64,000 nt of DNA from Parahaliea aestuarii (GCF_008064635.1 NZ_VRYZ01000004.1:1-64000), one strand, 5' to 3'. Positions 10,870 to 21,025 are shown, counted from the first letter of the stretch. A program made the numbers and translations. The notes: generated by a model not told the origin, from the letters alone.

Positions 10870-10944
10870 AACTCACTACCGCCACGGTCAGCGCAGAGTA
10901 TATCGGCTTTGCGCGCGCCTGGCAGTCCCCGTCGGCGCTGACGC

Positions 10945-11316
10945 TCAACTCAATACGGCGAAAGCAACCACATAGCGCTGCTCATCCGCGATGCTGAGCA
11001 GCACCTGACTGCCGCCCCGCGCCGCCGCGGCCAGTTGGGCACCACCGGAAAGCGTGACCAACGGGGCGCCGTTGGCGTCGTGGTGGATCAGCATGTCCTG
11101 CCAGCTTACGCCGCGGCCAATGCCGGTGCCGAGGGCCTTGGCAACAGCTTCCTTGGCGGCAAAGCGTTTGGCCAGCAGGCGCAGCGGCAGTTTGCTGTCC
11201 CGGTACTGGGCCAGTTCCTCCGGGCGCAGGATACGCCGCGCAAAACGCTCGCCGAGGCGCTCGACAACCCCCTCCAGGCGCTCAATTTCCAGGATATCGG
11301 TGCCGACACTAATCAT
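10945..11316 (-). CDS. acpS: Holo-[acyl-carrier-protein] synthase
   Basis: AcpS transfers 4'-phosphopantetheine from CoA to apo-ACP. The N-terminus GTDILEIERLE carries the magnesium-binding aspartate, and FAAKEAVAKALGTG is the second family motif. It is 123 residues, the usual size. Its ATG overlaps the recO stop by 4 bases (ATGA), so translation is coupled. pdxJ, normally between recO and acpS, is missing. Confidence 0.96.
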   Translation of the reverse strand: MISVGTDILEIERLEGVVERLGERFARRILRPEELAQYRDSKLPLRLLAKRFAAKEAVAKALGTGIGRGVSWQDMLIHHDANGAPLVTLSGGAQLAAAARGGSQVLLSIADEQRYVVAFAVLS

Positions 11317-12056
11317 GACTCTCCCTCACCCCCGGCAGTGCCGCCCTGGCGGTACTGCCGGAACAGGTCGCGGGTATGCAGGGGCCGACCACCCAGGTGC
11401 CCGGCGATCACCATGCGCAGCAGGCGCTTGGCGGAACCCGCCGCTGCACCGCTGAATTCACCGCGGGCGATGGCCAGCAAATCGGATCCCGGGAAGCGCT
11501 GCCCGGGGGCGCCCGCATCGGGGGCGCAGGCAACCAGCCCCAGGCCGTCGCTGTATCGATACCAGCCATCCTCGCGCACCGACTGATGGCTGTGGGCGTC
11601 CTCGGCAGGGTCGAAGCCGTAACCCAGCTCATCGAGAAGCTGCAGTTCAAATGCGCGCAACACCGGCTCGCTGTGCGCCGCCGCGGCCAGCTGATCAAGG
11701 GCACTGGCATAGCCGGCAAACAGGGTGGGATGGGGGTCGTGGCGGTGCAGCAGACGCAGCAGCAATTCGTTGAGATAGAGGCCGCTGAACAGGCGCTCCC
11801 CGGCAAGTTGCACCCCTGCACCGGCACTCTCAACGGCATTCAGGGACTGCAATTCACTGCGGCCGCTGAACGAGACAAGCAAAGGGCGAAAGGGCTGCAG
11901 GTTGGCGCGCAAACTGCCGCCCCGGGCGCGCCGGTGCACACCGCGCCCCACCAGGCTGACGCAGCCGTGTTCGGCGGTAAACACTTCCAGCAATTGGCTG
12001 CTGTCGCGGTAGGGCCTTGAATGCAGCAGGTAGGCCGGTTGCAAGCTGACACGCAT
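11313..12056 (-). CDS. recO: DNA repair protein RecO
   Basis: RecO anneals strands and helps load RecA with RecF and RecR. The ATG at 12056 gives MRVSLQPAYLLHSRPYRDSS, the usual OB-fold start, and lies 8 bases after the era stop; longer in-frame starts would overlap era. The OB fold occupies about residues 1-80 (TAEHGCVSLVGRGVHR), followed by a helical domain with YLNELLLRLL and FELQLLDELGYG. There are 247 residues and no zinc-finger cysteines are apparent, as is common in Gammaproteobacteria. Confidence 0.94.
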   Translation of the reverse strand: MRVSLQPAYLLHSRPYRDSSQLLEVFTAEHGCVSLVGRGVHRRARGGSLRANLQPFRPLLVSFSGRSELQSLNAVESAGAGVQLAGERLFSGLYLNELLLRLLHRHDPHPTLFAGYASALDQLAAAAHSEPVLRAFELQLLDELGYGFDPAEDAHSHQSVREDGWYRYSDGLGLVACAPDAGAPGQRFPGSDLLAIARGEFSGAAAGSAKRLLRMVIAGHLGGRPLHTRDLFRQYRQGGTAGGEGES

Positions 12057-12064
12057 GGCCGCGT

Positions 12065-12964
12065 TCAGCGGTCGTCGTAACCCAGGCTGCGCAGGGCGCG
12101 CTCGTCGTCCGACCAGCCGGATTTCACCTTCACCCACAGGCGCAGCATCACCTTGTTGTCGAACAGCTGCTCCATATCCTTGCGAGCTTCGCTGCCGATG
12201 GTACGCAGGCGCGAGCCACCCTCCCCGATCAGGATTTTCTTCTGGCCTTTGCGTTCCACCAGGATCAGGGCCGAAATATGCAGCGTCTCGCCTTCCAGGC
12301 CGAACTCCTCGATCTCCACGGTGACTGCGTAGGGCAGTTCATCACCCAGCTGGCGCATGATCTTCTCGCGCACGATCTCCGCCGCCAGAAATCGCTGGCT
12401 GCGGTCAGTGATCTGCTCTTCGGGGAAAAAGTGGATGGACTCCGGCAGCAGTTTCAATACTTCCTGCTCCAGCGCATCCAGGTTGGTGCGACGCAGGGCC
12501 GACAGCGGAATCACCGCGGCAAAGGCGCCCTTGTCTGACAGCTCCTGCAAACGCGGCAGCAATACACGCTTGTCCTCCAGCAGGTCCACTTTGTTCACCG
12601 CCAGGATGGCGGGCCGGCCGGCGCGCTGCACCTGCTGCAACACCATTTCGTCTTCATCGGTCCAGGCGGTGCGGTCGACTACGAACACCACCGCATCCAC
12701 ATCCGCTATCGCGGAACTGGCGGCGCGGTTCATGAAGCGATTGATGGCCTTCGGCGCCTCCCGGTGCAGGCCTGGGGTATCGACAAAAATGATCTGGTTG
12801 CCACCCTCGGTCTTGATGCCCAACACCTGGTGCCGCGTGGTCTGCGGCTTGCGCGAGGTGATGCTGATCTTCTGCCCCAGCAGGTAATTGAGCAGGGTGG
12901 ACTTGCCGACATTGGGTCGACCGACGATGGCCACGTATCCGCAGCGTCCGGTGAGTTCAACCAT
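12065..12964 (-). CDS. era: GTPase Era
   Basis: Era binds 16S rRNA and helps 30S maturation. The G1 motif [12 protein letters not shown] lies near residue 16, G2 T38-T43, G3 DTPGLHR, G4 NKVD and G5 SALR. The C-terminal KH domain contains [18 protein letters not shown]. The length of 299 residues is standard. It overlaps the end of rnc by 8 bases, the conserved rnc-era coupling. Confidence 0.98.
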   Translation of the reverse strand: MVELTGRCGYVAIVGRPNVGKSTLLNYLLGQKISITSRKPQTTRHQVLGIKTEGGNQIIFVDTPGLHREAPKAINRFMNRAASSAIADVDAVVFVVDRTAWTDEDEMVLQQVQRAGRPAILAVNKVDLLEDKRVLLPRLQELSDKGAFAAVIPLSALRRTNLDALEQEVLKLLPESIHFFPEEQITDRSQRFLAAEIVREKIMRQLGDELPYAVTVEIEEFGLEGETLHISALILVERKGQKKILIGEGGSRLRTIGSEARKDMEQLFDNKVMLRLWVKVKSGWSDDERALRSLGYDDR

Positions 12965-13634
12965 GGGCCTGTAACCTCTCCAGCGCGGTGGCGGCAGCGG
13001 CCTGCTCGGCCTTGCGCCGGCTGCTGCCGGCGCCCTGCACTGCCAGTTTGGGTTGCTCGAGCTGGCAACTCACCTCAAAGTGCTGCTGGTGATCCTCACC
13101 CTCAACATTCACCAGTTCGTAAACCGGCAGCGGGTTGCCGCGCCCCTGCAGGAATTCCTGCAGGAGGGTTTTCGCATCCTTGCCGACATCACTTTTCTCG
13201 AGATCGTCCAGGCGGGATGCAAAATGCCGCAGCAGAAAGTCGCGGCAGGTATCCACATCACTGTCGAGCAGAATGGCACCGGACACCGCTTCGAAAGCGT
13301 CGGCAAGAATGGAGGCGCGACGGTAGCCGCCGCTCTTGCGCTCTCCGGTGCCGAGTTTCAGGCACTCGCCAAACTCCAGTTCCCGCGCCACCCTGGCCAG
13401 GGTATCGCCCTTCACCAACGCCGCTCGCATGCGGCTCATCTCTCCCTCCCGCACATCCGGGAAGCGGTGGTAAAGGGCTTCGGCGATCACATGGTTAACT
13501 ATGGAATCCCCCAGAAACTCCAGTCGCTCGTTGTTCCTGCTGCCAGCGCTGCGGTGTGTCAGAGCCAACTCCAGCAGGCTCCGATCGCGAAAGGTGTAGG
13601 CCAGGCGTTTTTGCAGGCGGGCGAGTTTGTCCAC
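12957..13634 (-). CDS. rnc: Ribonuclease III
   Basis: RNase III cleaves double-stranded RNA, including pre-rRNA. The signature [12 protein letters not shown] lies near residue 34, and the second acidic catalytic site is [11 protein letters not shown] double-stranded RNA-binding domain covers about residues 153-225 ([17 protein letters not shown]). The 225 residues match the E. coli enzyme (226). It lies 6 bases after the DUF4845 gene. Confidence 0.97.
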   Translation of the reverse strand: MDKLARLQKRLAYTFRDRSLLELALTHRSAGSRNNERLEFLGDSIVNHVIAEALYHRFPDVREGEMSRMRAALVKGDTLARVARELEFGECLKLGTGERKSGGYRRASILADAFEAVSGAILLDSDVDTCRDFLLRHFASRLDDLEKSDVGKDAKTLLQEFLQGRGNPLPVYELVNVEGEDHQQHFEVSCQLEQPKLAVQGAGSSRRKAEQAAAATALERLQAHG

Positions 13635-13640
13635 AGTACC

Positions 13641-14039
13641 TCAGGGCGTCGGGGGGAGCGGTTCGGGGCGACCCGCTTCGAACTTGAGATCGTCAAATTT
13701 GAACATGGCATCGATACGCCACATGACGGGAATGCGCACCTCGTAGCTGGCGTCGATATAGGTCTTGCCCTCCTTGCGGAAGACCTCGACATCCTGTGGC
13801 TTGAGGCCATAGATCTGGTTGGTGTTGAGGAGGTTGGCAATGCGGCGGCGAATGTCGGCGATGCTGGTCTGGTCCGATTTGTACTCGGCGGACACTTTGC
13901 TCATGATTTCCTTCACCGACAGGTACTCGAAGTAACTCGGCCCCATCTTCAACAGGCACATCACAAAAAAGCCAATCATGATGGCGACGCAGAGCATCCC
14001 CAACAGCGACATTCCACTCTGTTGCTGGCGTAGCTTCAT
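13641..14039 (-). CDS. DUF4845 family membrane-anchored protein
   Basis: A 132-residue protein with a short N-terminal basic segment (MKLRQQQSGMSLLG), one membrane helix (about residues 10-32, MLCVAIMIGFFVMCLLKM), and a soluble periplasmic domain with the DUF4845 pattern IRRRIANLLNTNQIYGL and YEVRIPVMWRID. The QSGMSLLGML start resembles a type IV pilin-like leader. Homologues are usually found between lepB and rnc, as here. The function is unknown; position suggests an envelope role. Confidence 0.85.
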   Translation of the reverse strand: MKLRQQQSGMSLLGMLCVAIMIGFFVMCLLKMGPSYFEYLSVKEIMSKVSAEYKSDQTSIADIRRRIANLLNTNQIYGLKPQDVEVFRKEGKTYIDASYEVRIPVMWRIDAMFKFDDLKFEAGRPEPLPPTP

Positions 14040-14082
14040 TCCAGTTCCCCCGAATTGGCCAATGGGCCTTATCTTATAGCAG

Positions 14083-14922
14083 CTATTCTATGGCGCCTAC
14101 ACGGCTGAAGCTGGGAATACTGAGCAGCGAATCCCAGTGCATCCAGATGGCGAAGGCCTTGCCTACTATATCCTTCTCGGGAACCTGACCCCAAACCCGG
14201 CTGTCGCTGGAATTGTCGCGATTGTCACCCATCATGAAGTAGTGCCCCGGCTTGACCAGCACCGAAAAGTCCCGTGCCGGGCGCACCGGGTCCACCTGCA
14301 CCAGGTGGTTGGCCGATCCCAGACGCTCCAGGGCCACCGCGTGGCGGCCACTGCCTTCAGGCAGCTCCGCCAGGGTGTCCCAGGGCAATTCCTCGCCGTT
14401 AACGAAGAGTCGCTTGTTGCGGTAGGTGACCGTATCCCCGGGCAGGCCGATCACCCGCTTGATGTAGTAGGTGTCGTTCATGTGGGGGGGGAAGAACACC
14501 ATGACATCACCGCGCTCGGGTTCATTCAGCTCCAGTACTTTGGTGCGCAATACCGGCAGGCGAATACCATAGGTGAACTTGTTGACCAGGATGTAATCCC
14601 CTACCTGCAGGGTCGGCACCATCGACGACGAGGGAATCTGGAAAGGCTCCACCAGGAAGGAGCGCAGCACAAACACCACGAACAGGACGGGAAAGAAAGA
14701 GCGGGCGTATTCAACCACCGCCGGTTCGTTGGCGCGGCTCTTCACCTCGGCGGCAAACTGGGCGGACTGGGGGTTGTCGCCGTCGGCGCGCTGGGGATAC
14801 CGGGCTTCCAGCGCCGCCATTTCACGGCGGCGGCCCGGTGCCCACAACAGGGCGTCGACCAGCCAGATCAGGCCGCTGCCAAATACCAGAATTACGAGAA
14901 TCAGGGGAAAATCGATCGACAT
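14083..14922 (-). CDS. lepB: Signal peptidase I
   Basis: LepB cleaves signal peptides at the periplasmic face of the inner membrane. There are two N-terminal membrane segments (about residues 5-25 and 73-92). The catalytic serine lies in PSSSMVPTLQVGDYILV and the lysine in YYIKRVIGLPGD; the signature GDNRDNSSDSRVWG is near the C-terminus. It has 279 residues. It follows lepA by 12 bases, the conserved lepA-lepB pair. Confidence 0.97.
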   Translation of the reverse strand: MSIDFPLILVILVFGSGLIWLVDALLWAPGRRREMAALEARYPQRADGDNPQSAQFAAEVKSRANEPAVVEYARSFFPVLFVVFVLRSFLVEPFQIPSSSMVPTLQVGDYILVNKFTYGIRLPVLRTKVLELNEPERGDVMVFFPPHMNDTYYIKRVIGLPGDTVTYRNKRLFVNGEELPWDTLAELPEGSGRHAVALERLGSANHLVQVDPVRPARDFSVLVKPGHYFMMGDNRDNSSDSRVWGQVPEKDIVGKAFAIWMHWDSLLSIPSFSRVGAIE

Positions 14923-14934
14923 GCTACGTCCCTG

Positions 14935-16734
14935 TCAGCTGTCTACTTTGAGTACTGCGAGGAAGGCAGACTGGGGAATTTCCACCCGCCCCACTTGCTT
15001 CATGCGTTTTTTACCGGCTTTCTGCTTGTCCAGCAGCTTGCGTTTACGGCTCACATCGCCACCGTAGCACTTGGCCGTCACGTTCTTGCGCAGGGCTTTC
15101 ACGGTCTGCCGCGCCACGACCTTGCCGCCCACTGCGGCCTGGATGGCCACGTCAAACATCTGCCGCGGAATCAGTTCCTTCATTTTCTCTGTGAGGGCGC
15201 GGCCGCGGTACTGCACCTGGTCGCGGTGCACAATGATAGCCAGTGCATCCACACGCTCGCCGTTAATCAGTACATCCAGTTTCGACAGGGGTGCCGCCTC
15301 GAAGCGCTGGAAGCTGTAATCCAGGGAGGCATAACCGCGACTGACCGACTTCAGCTTGTCGAAGAAATCGAGCACCACCTCTGCCATGGGGATGTCATAG
15401 GTCAGGGATACCTGGCTGCCGAGGAACTGCATGTCCACCTGCTCGCCGCGCTTTTCCACACACAGGGTGATGACATTGCCGAGATAGTCCTGGGGTACCA
15501 GGATATTGCAGCGGGCGATGGGCTCGCGCATCTCTTCGATATCGCCCACTTCGGGCAGGGCCGAGGGGTTGTCGACCTGGACCACTTCGCCGCCTTTCTT
15601 GACCACTTCGTAGATAACGGTGGGCGCGGTGGTGATCAGATCGAGATCGTACTCCCGTTCCAACCGCTCCTGGATAATCTCCATGTGCAGCATGCCGAGA
15701 AAGCCGCAGCGGAAGCCGAAGCCGAGGGCATCGGAGGTTTCCGGCTCGTAGAACAGGGAGGCGTCGTTCAGGGTCAACTTGGCGAGGGCGTCGCGGAAGT
15801 CCTCGTAGTCGTCTGACGAGATGGTAAAGATACCCGCGTAGACCTGGGGCTTCACCTTCTGGAAACCGGGCAGTGCCGGCACCGTGGTCTGGTTGGCGGG
15901 CACCAGAGTATCGCCCACCGGGGCGCCCTGGATGTCCTTGATGCCGGCGACCACAAAGCCCACTTCCCCGGCTCGCAGCTCACCGGTCTCCAGCCGCTTG
16001 GGCGTGAAGATACCGATGCTGTCGACCTGGTGGGTCTTGCCGGTGGCTTTGGTAATGAACTTGTCGCGCTTCTTCAGCACGCCCTGCTTGACCCGCACCA
16101 GCGATACAACGCCGAGGTAGTTGTCGAACCAGGAATCGATGATCAGGGCTTGCAGGGGGGCATTGCGATCCCCTTCCGGTGGCGGGATCTTTGCCACCAG
16201 GTACTCCAGGACATCCTCGATACCCATACCGGTTTTGGCGCTGACCGGACAGGCATCGGTGGCGTCGATACCGATAATTTCCTCGATCTCCACCTTGACC
16301 TTGTCCGGGTCCGCCTGGGGCAGGTCCATCTTGTTGAGGATGGGCAGCACTTCCAGACCCTGCTCGATCGCGGTGTAGCAGTTGGCCACCGACTGGGCCT
16401 CTACGCCCTGCCCCGCGTCCACCACCAGCAGGGCGCCCTCACAGGCGGCCAGCGAGCGGGACACCTCGTAGGAAAAATCCACGTGCCCGGGGGTGTCGAT
16501 GAAGTTCAGCTGGTAGACCTGGCCGTCGCGGGCCCGATAGTCGAGGGTGACGCTCTGGGCCTTGATGGTAATGCCACGCTCGCGCTCGATGTCCATGGAA
16601 TCGAGCACCTGCTCGGCCATTTCGCGCTGCGACAGGCCACCACAGTGCTGGATGAAACGGTCGGCGAGCGTGGACTTTCCATGATCGATGTGGGCGATGA
16701 TGGAAAAATTGCGGATATGCTGGAGATCACTCAC
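14935..16734 (-). CDS. lepA: Elongation factor 4 (translational GTPase LepA)
   Basis: LepA is a ribosome-binding GTPase that back-translocates or aids 30S maturation. The G1 motif [13 protein letters not shown] lies near residue 14, the switch ERERGITI and DTPGHVDF follow, and NKMDL is G4. EF-G-like domains II, III and V and the LepA-specific C-terminal domain (ending [15 protein letters not shown]-type residues) are present. It has 599 residues, the standard length. Confidence 0.98.
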   Translation of the reverse strand: MSDLQHIRNFSIIAHIDHGKSTLADRFIQHCGGLSQREMAEQVLDSMDIERERGITIKAQSVTLDYRARDGQVYQLNFIDTPGHVDFSYEVSRSLAACEGALLVVDAGQGVEAQSVANCYTAIEQGLEVLPILNKMDLPQADPDKVKVEIEEIIGIDATDACPVSAKTGMGIEDVLEYLVAKIPPPEGDRNAPLQALIIDSWFDNYLGVVSLVRVKQGVLKKRDKFITKATGKTHQVDSIGIFTPKRLETGELRAGEVGFVVAGIKDIQGAPVGDTLVPANQTTVPALPGFQKVKPQVYAGIFTISSDDYEDFRDALAKLTLNDASLFYEPETSDALGFGFRCGFLGMLHMEIIQERLEREYDLDLITTAPTVIYEVVKKGGEVVQVDNPSALPEVGDIEEMREPIARCNILVPQDYLGNVITLCVEKRGEQVDMQFLGSQVSLTYDIPMAEVVLDFFDKLKSVSRGYASLDYSFQRFEAAPLSKLDVLINGERVDALAIIVHRDQVQYRGRALTEKMKELIPRQMFDVAIQAAVGGKVVARQTVKALRKNVTAKCYGGDVSRKRKLLDKQKAGKKRMKQVGRVEIPQSAFLAVLKVDS

Positions 16735-16850
16735 TCGACAAAGCTCGGTTGTGGCAGCGCCCGGCAGAAGGACCGGGCGGCGAAAAAGACGCGGGATTGT
16801 ACCCTAACGCGGCGACCTCGGCTATCGGCCGCCGCGGTGGAAAAATACCC

Positions 16851-18260
16851 TCAATCGTCCTTCAGCTTGAGGCCAATAAAGATTGGCGCGCCGCGCCGGA
16901 TCAGGCGCAGAGGTACCGAGGAGCCGGGCTTGAGCTTGGCGACCGCACGTTCGAAGGCCTCGACATTGGTCACCGGAGTGGAGCCGACCAGGGTGATGAC
17001 ATCGCCGGGCACCACACCGGCATCAGAGGCCGGCGAACCCGGGGCCACTTGGCGCACCACGACACCGCCGGACAGGCCGAGGCGCTCCAGGCTGTCGGGG
17101 CTGGCGGCTTCCACCGCCACGCCGAGGCGACCGCCCTGGGCCTCGTCTGTGCGCCCAGGGGTCAATGCATAGCTGTCTTCGGCATCCAGCCCGCCGACCT
17201 TGACCTTCAGGCTGCGGCGCTTCTGCTCGCGCACAATTTCCACCGGTACGGTGGTGCCAGGGGCGATCAGGCCCACCACATGGGGCAGATCGGCCGAGGT
17301 ACCTATGTCCTTGTCGTCGAAGCGCAGGATCACATCGCCCGCCTCCAGGCCGCCCTTGTCCGCGGGGCCATCTTCAGCGACCTGGGAAATCAGTGCGCCC
17401 TGGGGGCGGTCGAGGCCAAAGGACTCCGCCAGGGTCCGATCGACGTCCTGGATGGTGACGCCCAGCCAGCCCCGGGTCACCCGGCCATTTTCCTTCAACT
17501 GCTCCACCACGTTGTGCACCACACTGACCGGGATGGCGAAGGACAGGCCGATGGAGCCGCCGCTGCGGGTGAAAATCTGGGAGTTCACGCCCACCACTTC
17601 GCCGTCGAGGTTAAACAGCGGGCCGCCGGAATTGCCGGGGTTGATGGCGACATCGGTCTGGATGAAGGGCACATAGTTCTCGCCCTGTTCAGTCGGTAGA
17701 CTGCGCCCCATGGCGCTGACGATACCGGCAGTCACCGAGTAGTCGAGGCCGAAGGGAGAACCGATCGCCAGCACCCATTCGCCGACGTCCAGATTCTCGT
17801 CCCTGGCCAGCGGCAGCACCGGCAGGTCCTCGGCGTCGATGCGCAGCAGGGCCAGATCCGAACGCGGGTCGGTGCCCACTACCTCGGCATCGTATTCGCG
17901 GCGGTCCAGCAGCCGCACCAGCACACTGTCGGCGCCATCCACCACATGGTTATTGGTCACAATGTAGCCGTCGCCGGAAATAATAAAGCCGGAACCCATG
18001 GCCATGGAGGGACGGCCGCCACCGCGGGGCGCACCGTGAAACTCGAAAAAGCGGCGCAGCGGCTCGGGAATTTCCTCCTGCTGCCACTGGGTGCTGCCAG
18101 CGGCGCTGTGCTCGACGATGATTTTCACCACCGCAGGGGAGTTGTTGGCCACGATTTCGCGAAACTCGGGCAGCGCCGCGGCGCGCGCCGGCAGCGTTGC
18201 CAGCAGGCTGAAGAAAACGAGCAGCAGCGCAGCCGACAGTCGGTAGGTCTGTACTTTCAT
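16851..18260 (-). CDS. mucD: Periplasmic serine protease MucD (DegP/HtrA family)
   Basis: MucD degrades misfolded envelope proteins and dampens sigma-E/AlgU signalling. The ATG at 18260 gives a clear signal peptide (MKVQTYRLSAALLLVFF, cut after ARA). The trypsin-like domain holds the triad His in TNNHVVDGAD, Asp in SDLALLRID and Ser in NPGNSGGPL. Two PDZ domains follow (RGWLGVTIQDVD and RLGVAVEAA regions). It is about 469 residues, like Pseudomonas MucD (474). It is the last gene of the rpoE-mucABCD set. Upstream in-frame starts exist, but only this one leads directly into the signal peptide. Confidence 0.93.
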   Translation of the reverse strand: MKVQTYRLSAALLLVFFSLLATLPARAAALPEFREIVANNSPAVVKIIVEHSAAGSTQWQQEEIPEPLRRFFEFHGAPRGGGRPSMAMGSGFIISGDGYIVTNNHVVDGADSVLVRLLDRREYDAEVVGTDPRSDLALLRIDAEDLPVLPLARDENLDVGEWVLAIGSPFGLDYSVTAGIVSAMGRSLPTEQGENYVPFIQTDVAINPGNSGGPLFNLDGEVVGVNSQIFTRSGGSIGLSFAIPVSVVHNVVEQLKENGRVTRGWLGVTIQDVDRTLAESFGLDRPQGALISQVAEDGPADKGGLEAGDVILRFDDKDIGTSADLPHVVGLIAPGTTVPVEIVREQKRRSLKVKVGGLDAEDSYALTPGRTDEAQGGRLGVAVEAASPDSLERLGLSGGVVVRQVAPGSPASDAGVVPGDVITLVGSTPVTNVEAFERAVAKLKPGSSVPLRLIRRGAPIFIGLKLKDD

Positions 18261-18315
18261 GCTTACGGACATCCTTGCTGTTGTGGAGATTCGTGCAGAA
18301 AAAACTGGGGGCGGC

Positions 18316-18798
18316 TCAGCCGAGTTCAAGTGCCTCGACGCGGACAGGCGCGGCTGAGCAGCGGGATATCAGAGTCGGCTGCAGAGCCGGATCATCGGCG
18401 TGACGCGCCGCGTGCAGGCGCACACCGGCAAGGCCGAGCGCAAAACCCGCCGCCGCGCCGCCGAGGGCGGCGAGATCACTCGCCGGCCACTGCCCGGCGG
18501 CCATCGCCGCACCCGCCAGCATGGCCAGCAGGGGTATCAGGTACACCACCAGGGAGCCCTGCAGAATCACCGATTCCGGCAGTGCGATCTCGACGCTGTC
18601 GCCCACCCGGCAATCGCCGGGCTGAACACTGCCGGGGAGCACCCGGATGTAGTGTCGCCGGCCGCTGCCGAGGCGGTTGAGCAGGCCGTGACCGCAGCCC
18701 TTCTGGGCAGCACAGCTGCCACAGGTGCTCTGGCGCAGGGTTTCCACCCACACTGCATCGGGCTCTACCGCTAAGACTTCGCCGCGCTCGGTCAACAT
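18316..18798 (-). CDS. rseC: SoxR-reducing/RseC family membrane protein (MucC-like)
   Basis: A 160-residue inner-membrane protein. The N-terminal cytoplasmic part has four cysteines (STCGSCAAQKGCGHG), the probable iron-sulfur or redox site of the family. Two membrane helices follow around residues 80-100 and 105-125. In E. coli RseC affects SoxR reduction, and in Pseudomonas MucC modulates AlgU. It starts 1 base after rseB ends, supporting membership of the sigma-E operon. Confidence 0.9.
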   Translation of the reverse strand: MLTERGEVLAVEPDAVWVETLRQSTCGSCAAQKGCGHGLLNRLGSGRRHYIRVLPGSVQPGDCRVGDSVEIALPESVILQGSLVVYLIPLLAMLAGAAMAAGQWPASDLAALGGAAAGFALGLAGVRLHAARHADDPALQPTLISRCSAAPVRVEALELG

Positions 18799-18799
18799 G

Positions 18800-19780
18800 T
18801 CAGCGCGCCCAGCGCACCGAGTCGGCCACCATGCGGGCGGTGTTTACCGGCACTTCGCCGATCACCGTCACCAGCACCGGCTGGCCGCCGAGACTGAGGC
18901 CCCGGGTATAAGACAGGGTACTGCCCTCGCGGGCGATCCCCTCGCCGGAGCGAATTTCACGGGACAGGGGTTCAAGGAATACAGAGAATGCAGCCAGGCC
19001 ATCGGTAAAAGTGCGCCGGCCGCTGGCGGTGGCCGACTCGGCCTCGGTGAGGACAAAGCCCCGCGGCAACCAGTCCACCGACCAGCCGCCCTGCAGATCT
19101 TCGGCACTCATGGCGCTGTCCGGCAGGGGGTGGCCCAGCACTTCGTGGGTCACTTCCACATCGGCGCTGGAGGGCATGGGGCTGCCGTAGGACAGATTGG
19201 CAAACTGGAAGCGTTCCAGCACCAGGTCACCGCGCCCCAGGGTGCTCGACTTGAGCAGCAGGCCGGTTTCCCTGTCCAGTTCCATCAGGTAGCCGTAGCG
19301 GTACATATCGAGGGGCTCCACCCGGATACGCACTGCCTGGCGGCCGGCGATGCGCTCGCCCTCGCTGACATCGAAGCGGTAGTACTCGGCGACCCCGCAT
19401 TCACCGGCGCCGAGGGCGGCCCCCAGTTGCAACAGGCGATGGCCGGTGTGAACGCAGTCCAGCGGGTGATCCTCGCGCACAATGCGGGCACCCTGGCCGG
19501 TCAGTTTGGTGAGTTGTTCGGACGTGGAGCCACCGCTGACAGAGTGGGAAATCTGCATCACCTGCATGTCCTCGCCACGCTGCAGGGTGACCACGCCATG
19601 GTAGGCCGCCTGGTGACTGCTGCGGGACATGCGGTCAAGCCACTTGAGCGCTTCTGGGTCGGCGCCGGGGCAGGAAGTCGCGAGAGCGGCCGCGGGCAGG
19701 GAGGTGGCGACGGCTAACAGCCAGCGGCTAAGGCGCCGCGCCTGTGCTGTCAGGGGAAATCGGGGAAGCAAGCGCTGCAA
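18800..19780 (-). CDS. rseB: Sigma-E regulatory protein RseB (MucB)
   Basis: This periplasmic protein binds the anti-sigma factor RseA/MucA and shields it from DegS-type cleavage until lipoprotein or LPS signals arrive. A signal peptide (SRWLLAVATSLPAAALA) is followed by the N-terminal LolA-like domain (LKWLDRMSRSSHQAAYHGVV) and the C-terminal MucB domain (WSVDWLPRGFVL). It has 326 residues. The start appears to be TTG, 8 bases after the rseA stop; no better ATG is available. Confidence 0.93.
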   Translation of the reverse strand: MQRLLPRFPLTAQARRLSRWLLAVATSLPAAALATSCPGADPEALKWLDRMSRSSHQAAYHGVVTLQRGEDMQVMQISHSVSGGSTSEQLTKLTGQGARIVREDHPLDCVHTGHRLLQLGAALGAGECGVAEYYRFDVSEGERIAGRQAVRIRVEPLDMYRYGYLMELDRETGLLLKSSTLGRGDLVLERFQFANLSYGSPMPSSADVEVTHEVLGHPLPDSAMSAEDLQGGWSVDWLPRGFVLTEAESATASGRRTFTDGLAAFSVFLEPLSREIRSGEGIAREGSTLSYTRGLSLGGQPVLVTVIGEVPVNTARMVADSVRWAR

Positions 19781-19788
19781 AACCGCGG

Positions 19789-20382
19789 TTACTCCGTGAT
19801 GCGCTGGACGCGGGCGAAGGGCAGCATACCCTGGGGCGTATTCAGCGCGGCCTGTTCGGCGTGTTCCTGGGCGAAGCGCTGCATGCGCTGCCGCGCCAGC
19901 TCGCTGTAGGCCGTCCCGGTAGCGGGTTGCAGCACCGGTACCGACTGGGTGCCGTAGCTGGCGCGCACCGAGGTCGCTCCCAGGCTGTTCACCATCCCCA
20001 CCGGGGATACGCCCATGGCGACATCGGTTTCGACCGAGGCTGGCGAGCCGTTAAGACTGGCGAGTTGCTGCCCGCCCAGCACCACGGTAGTTGCCACCGA
20101 TGCGGCGACCGCAAAGCCCGCAACCGGGCGCAACAGCCCCTGCCAGCGCCGGGCGCCGGAAGTTGCCTGAGACTGGATGGCATCGCGCACCCCGGCGGAG
20201 ATATCGATGGAGAGGTCGGGCACAGCCTGCTTGCTGTATACCGCCTGCACCGCGTGGTAGCGCACCCAGGTCGCCCGCAGTTCGCCGTCGTCGCCGATTT
20301 GCTTGAGTACCCGTTCCAGCTCGAGCTCATCGGCCTCTCCGTCCATCAGGGCAGAGAGGGACTCCCGCATTCTCTCAGTCAT
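19789..20382 (-). CDS. rseA: Anti-sigma-E factor RseA (MucA)
   Basis: RseA holds RpoE inactive at the inner membrane until regulated proteolysis. The N-terminal cytoplasmic sigma-binding domain has ESLSALMDGEADELELERVL (residues 7-26). A single membrane helix (AGFAVAASVATTVVLGG, around residue 90) follows, then a periplasmic domain that RseB would bind. It has 197 residues, close to Pseudomonas MucA (194). It lies 58 bases downstream of rpoE. Confidence 0.95.
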   Translation of the reverse strand: MTERMRESLSALMDGEADELELERVLKQIGDDGELRATWVRYHAVQAVYSKQAVPDLSIDISAGVRDAIQSQATSGARRWQGLLRPVAGFAVAASVATTVVLGGQQLASLNGSPASVETDVAMGVSPVGMVNSLGATSVRASYGTQSVPVLQPATGTAYSELARQRMQRFAQEHAEQAALNTPQGMLPFARVQRITE

Positions 20383-20440
20383 TACTCATATCCTCCGCGC
20401 CGCCGCACGAATGTGTGTCACTGTAGCGGTGTACCGGGCT

Positions 20441-21025
20441 TCAGCCAAGTCCGTCCACCTGTTGTTTGACCTGTCGGTCGATGGCCTCCCTGGCCCTGAA
20501 AATGCGGGAGCGCACGGTGCCTACCGGGCAACTCATCACTTCCGCGATATCCTCGTAACTCAGACCGTCAAATTCACGCAAAGTTACCGCCGTGCGCAAA
20601 TCATCGGGCAATTCGCTGATGGCTCGCTCTACCACTGCCTGCAATTCGGCGCCGTAGAGCGCGGCCTCGGGCGACTCGATGTCGCGCAAAGCGCCGCCAC
20701 CTTCGTAATATTCCGCGTCTTCCACTTCCACGTCGCTGCCCGGAGGGCGTCGCGAGCGCGAGACCAGATAATTCTTGGCCGTATTGATGGCAATGCGGTA
20801 CAGCCAGGTATAGAAGGCACTGTCGCCCCGAAAGTTGGGGAGAGCGCGATACGCTTTGATGAAAGCCTCCTGGGCCACATCCTGCACCTCATCGGCATCG
20901 TGGACATAGCGACTCACCAGGCCAAGGATCTTGTGCTGGTATTTCAACACCAGCATATCGAAGGCGCGCGAATCACCCTTCTTTACCTTGGCGACGAGCT
21001 GCTTGTCCGTCACTTCGGCAGTCAA
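20441..21025 (-). CDS. rpoE: RNA polymerase sigma factor RpoE (AlgU)
   Basis: This ECF sigma factor directs the envelope-stress regulon. Region 2 has DMLVLKYQHKILGLVSRY and DVAQEAFIKAYRALPNFRGD; region 4 has LPDDLRTAVTLREFDGLSYE and a helix-turn-helix ending CPVGTVRSRIFRAREAID. The length is 194 residues (AlgU 193). It heads the rseA-rseB-rseC-mucD operon. A sigma-E-type promoter lies about 115 bases upstream, indicating autoregulation. Confidence 0.97.
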   Translation of the reverse strand: MTAEVTDKQLVAKVKKGDSRAFDMLVLKYQHKILGLVSRYVHDADEVQDVAQEAFIKAYRALPNFRGDSAFYTWLYRIAINTAKNYLVSRSRRPPGSDVEVEDAEYYEGGGALRDIESPEAALYGAELQAVVERAISELPDDLRTAVTLREFDGLSYEDIAEVMSCPVGTVRSRIFRAREAIDRQVKQQVDGLG

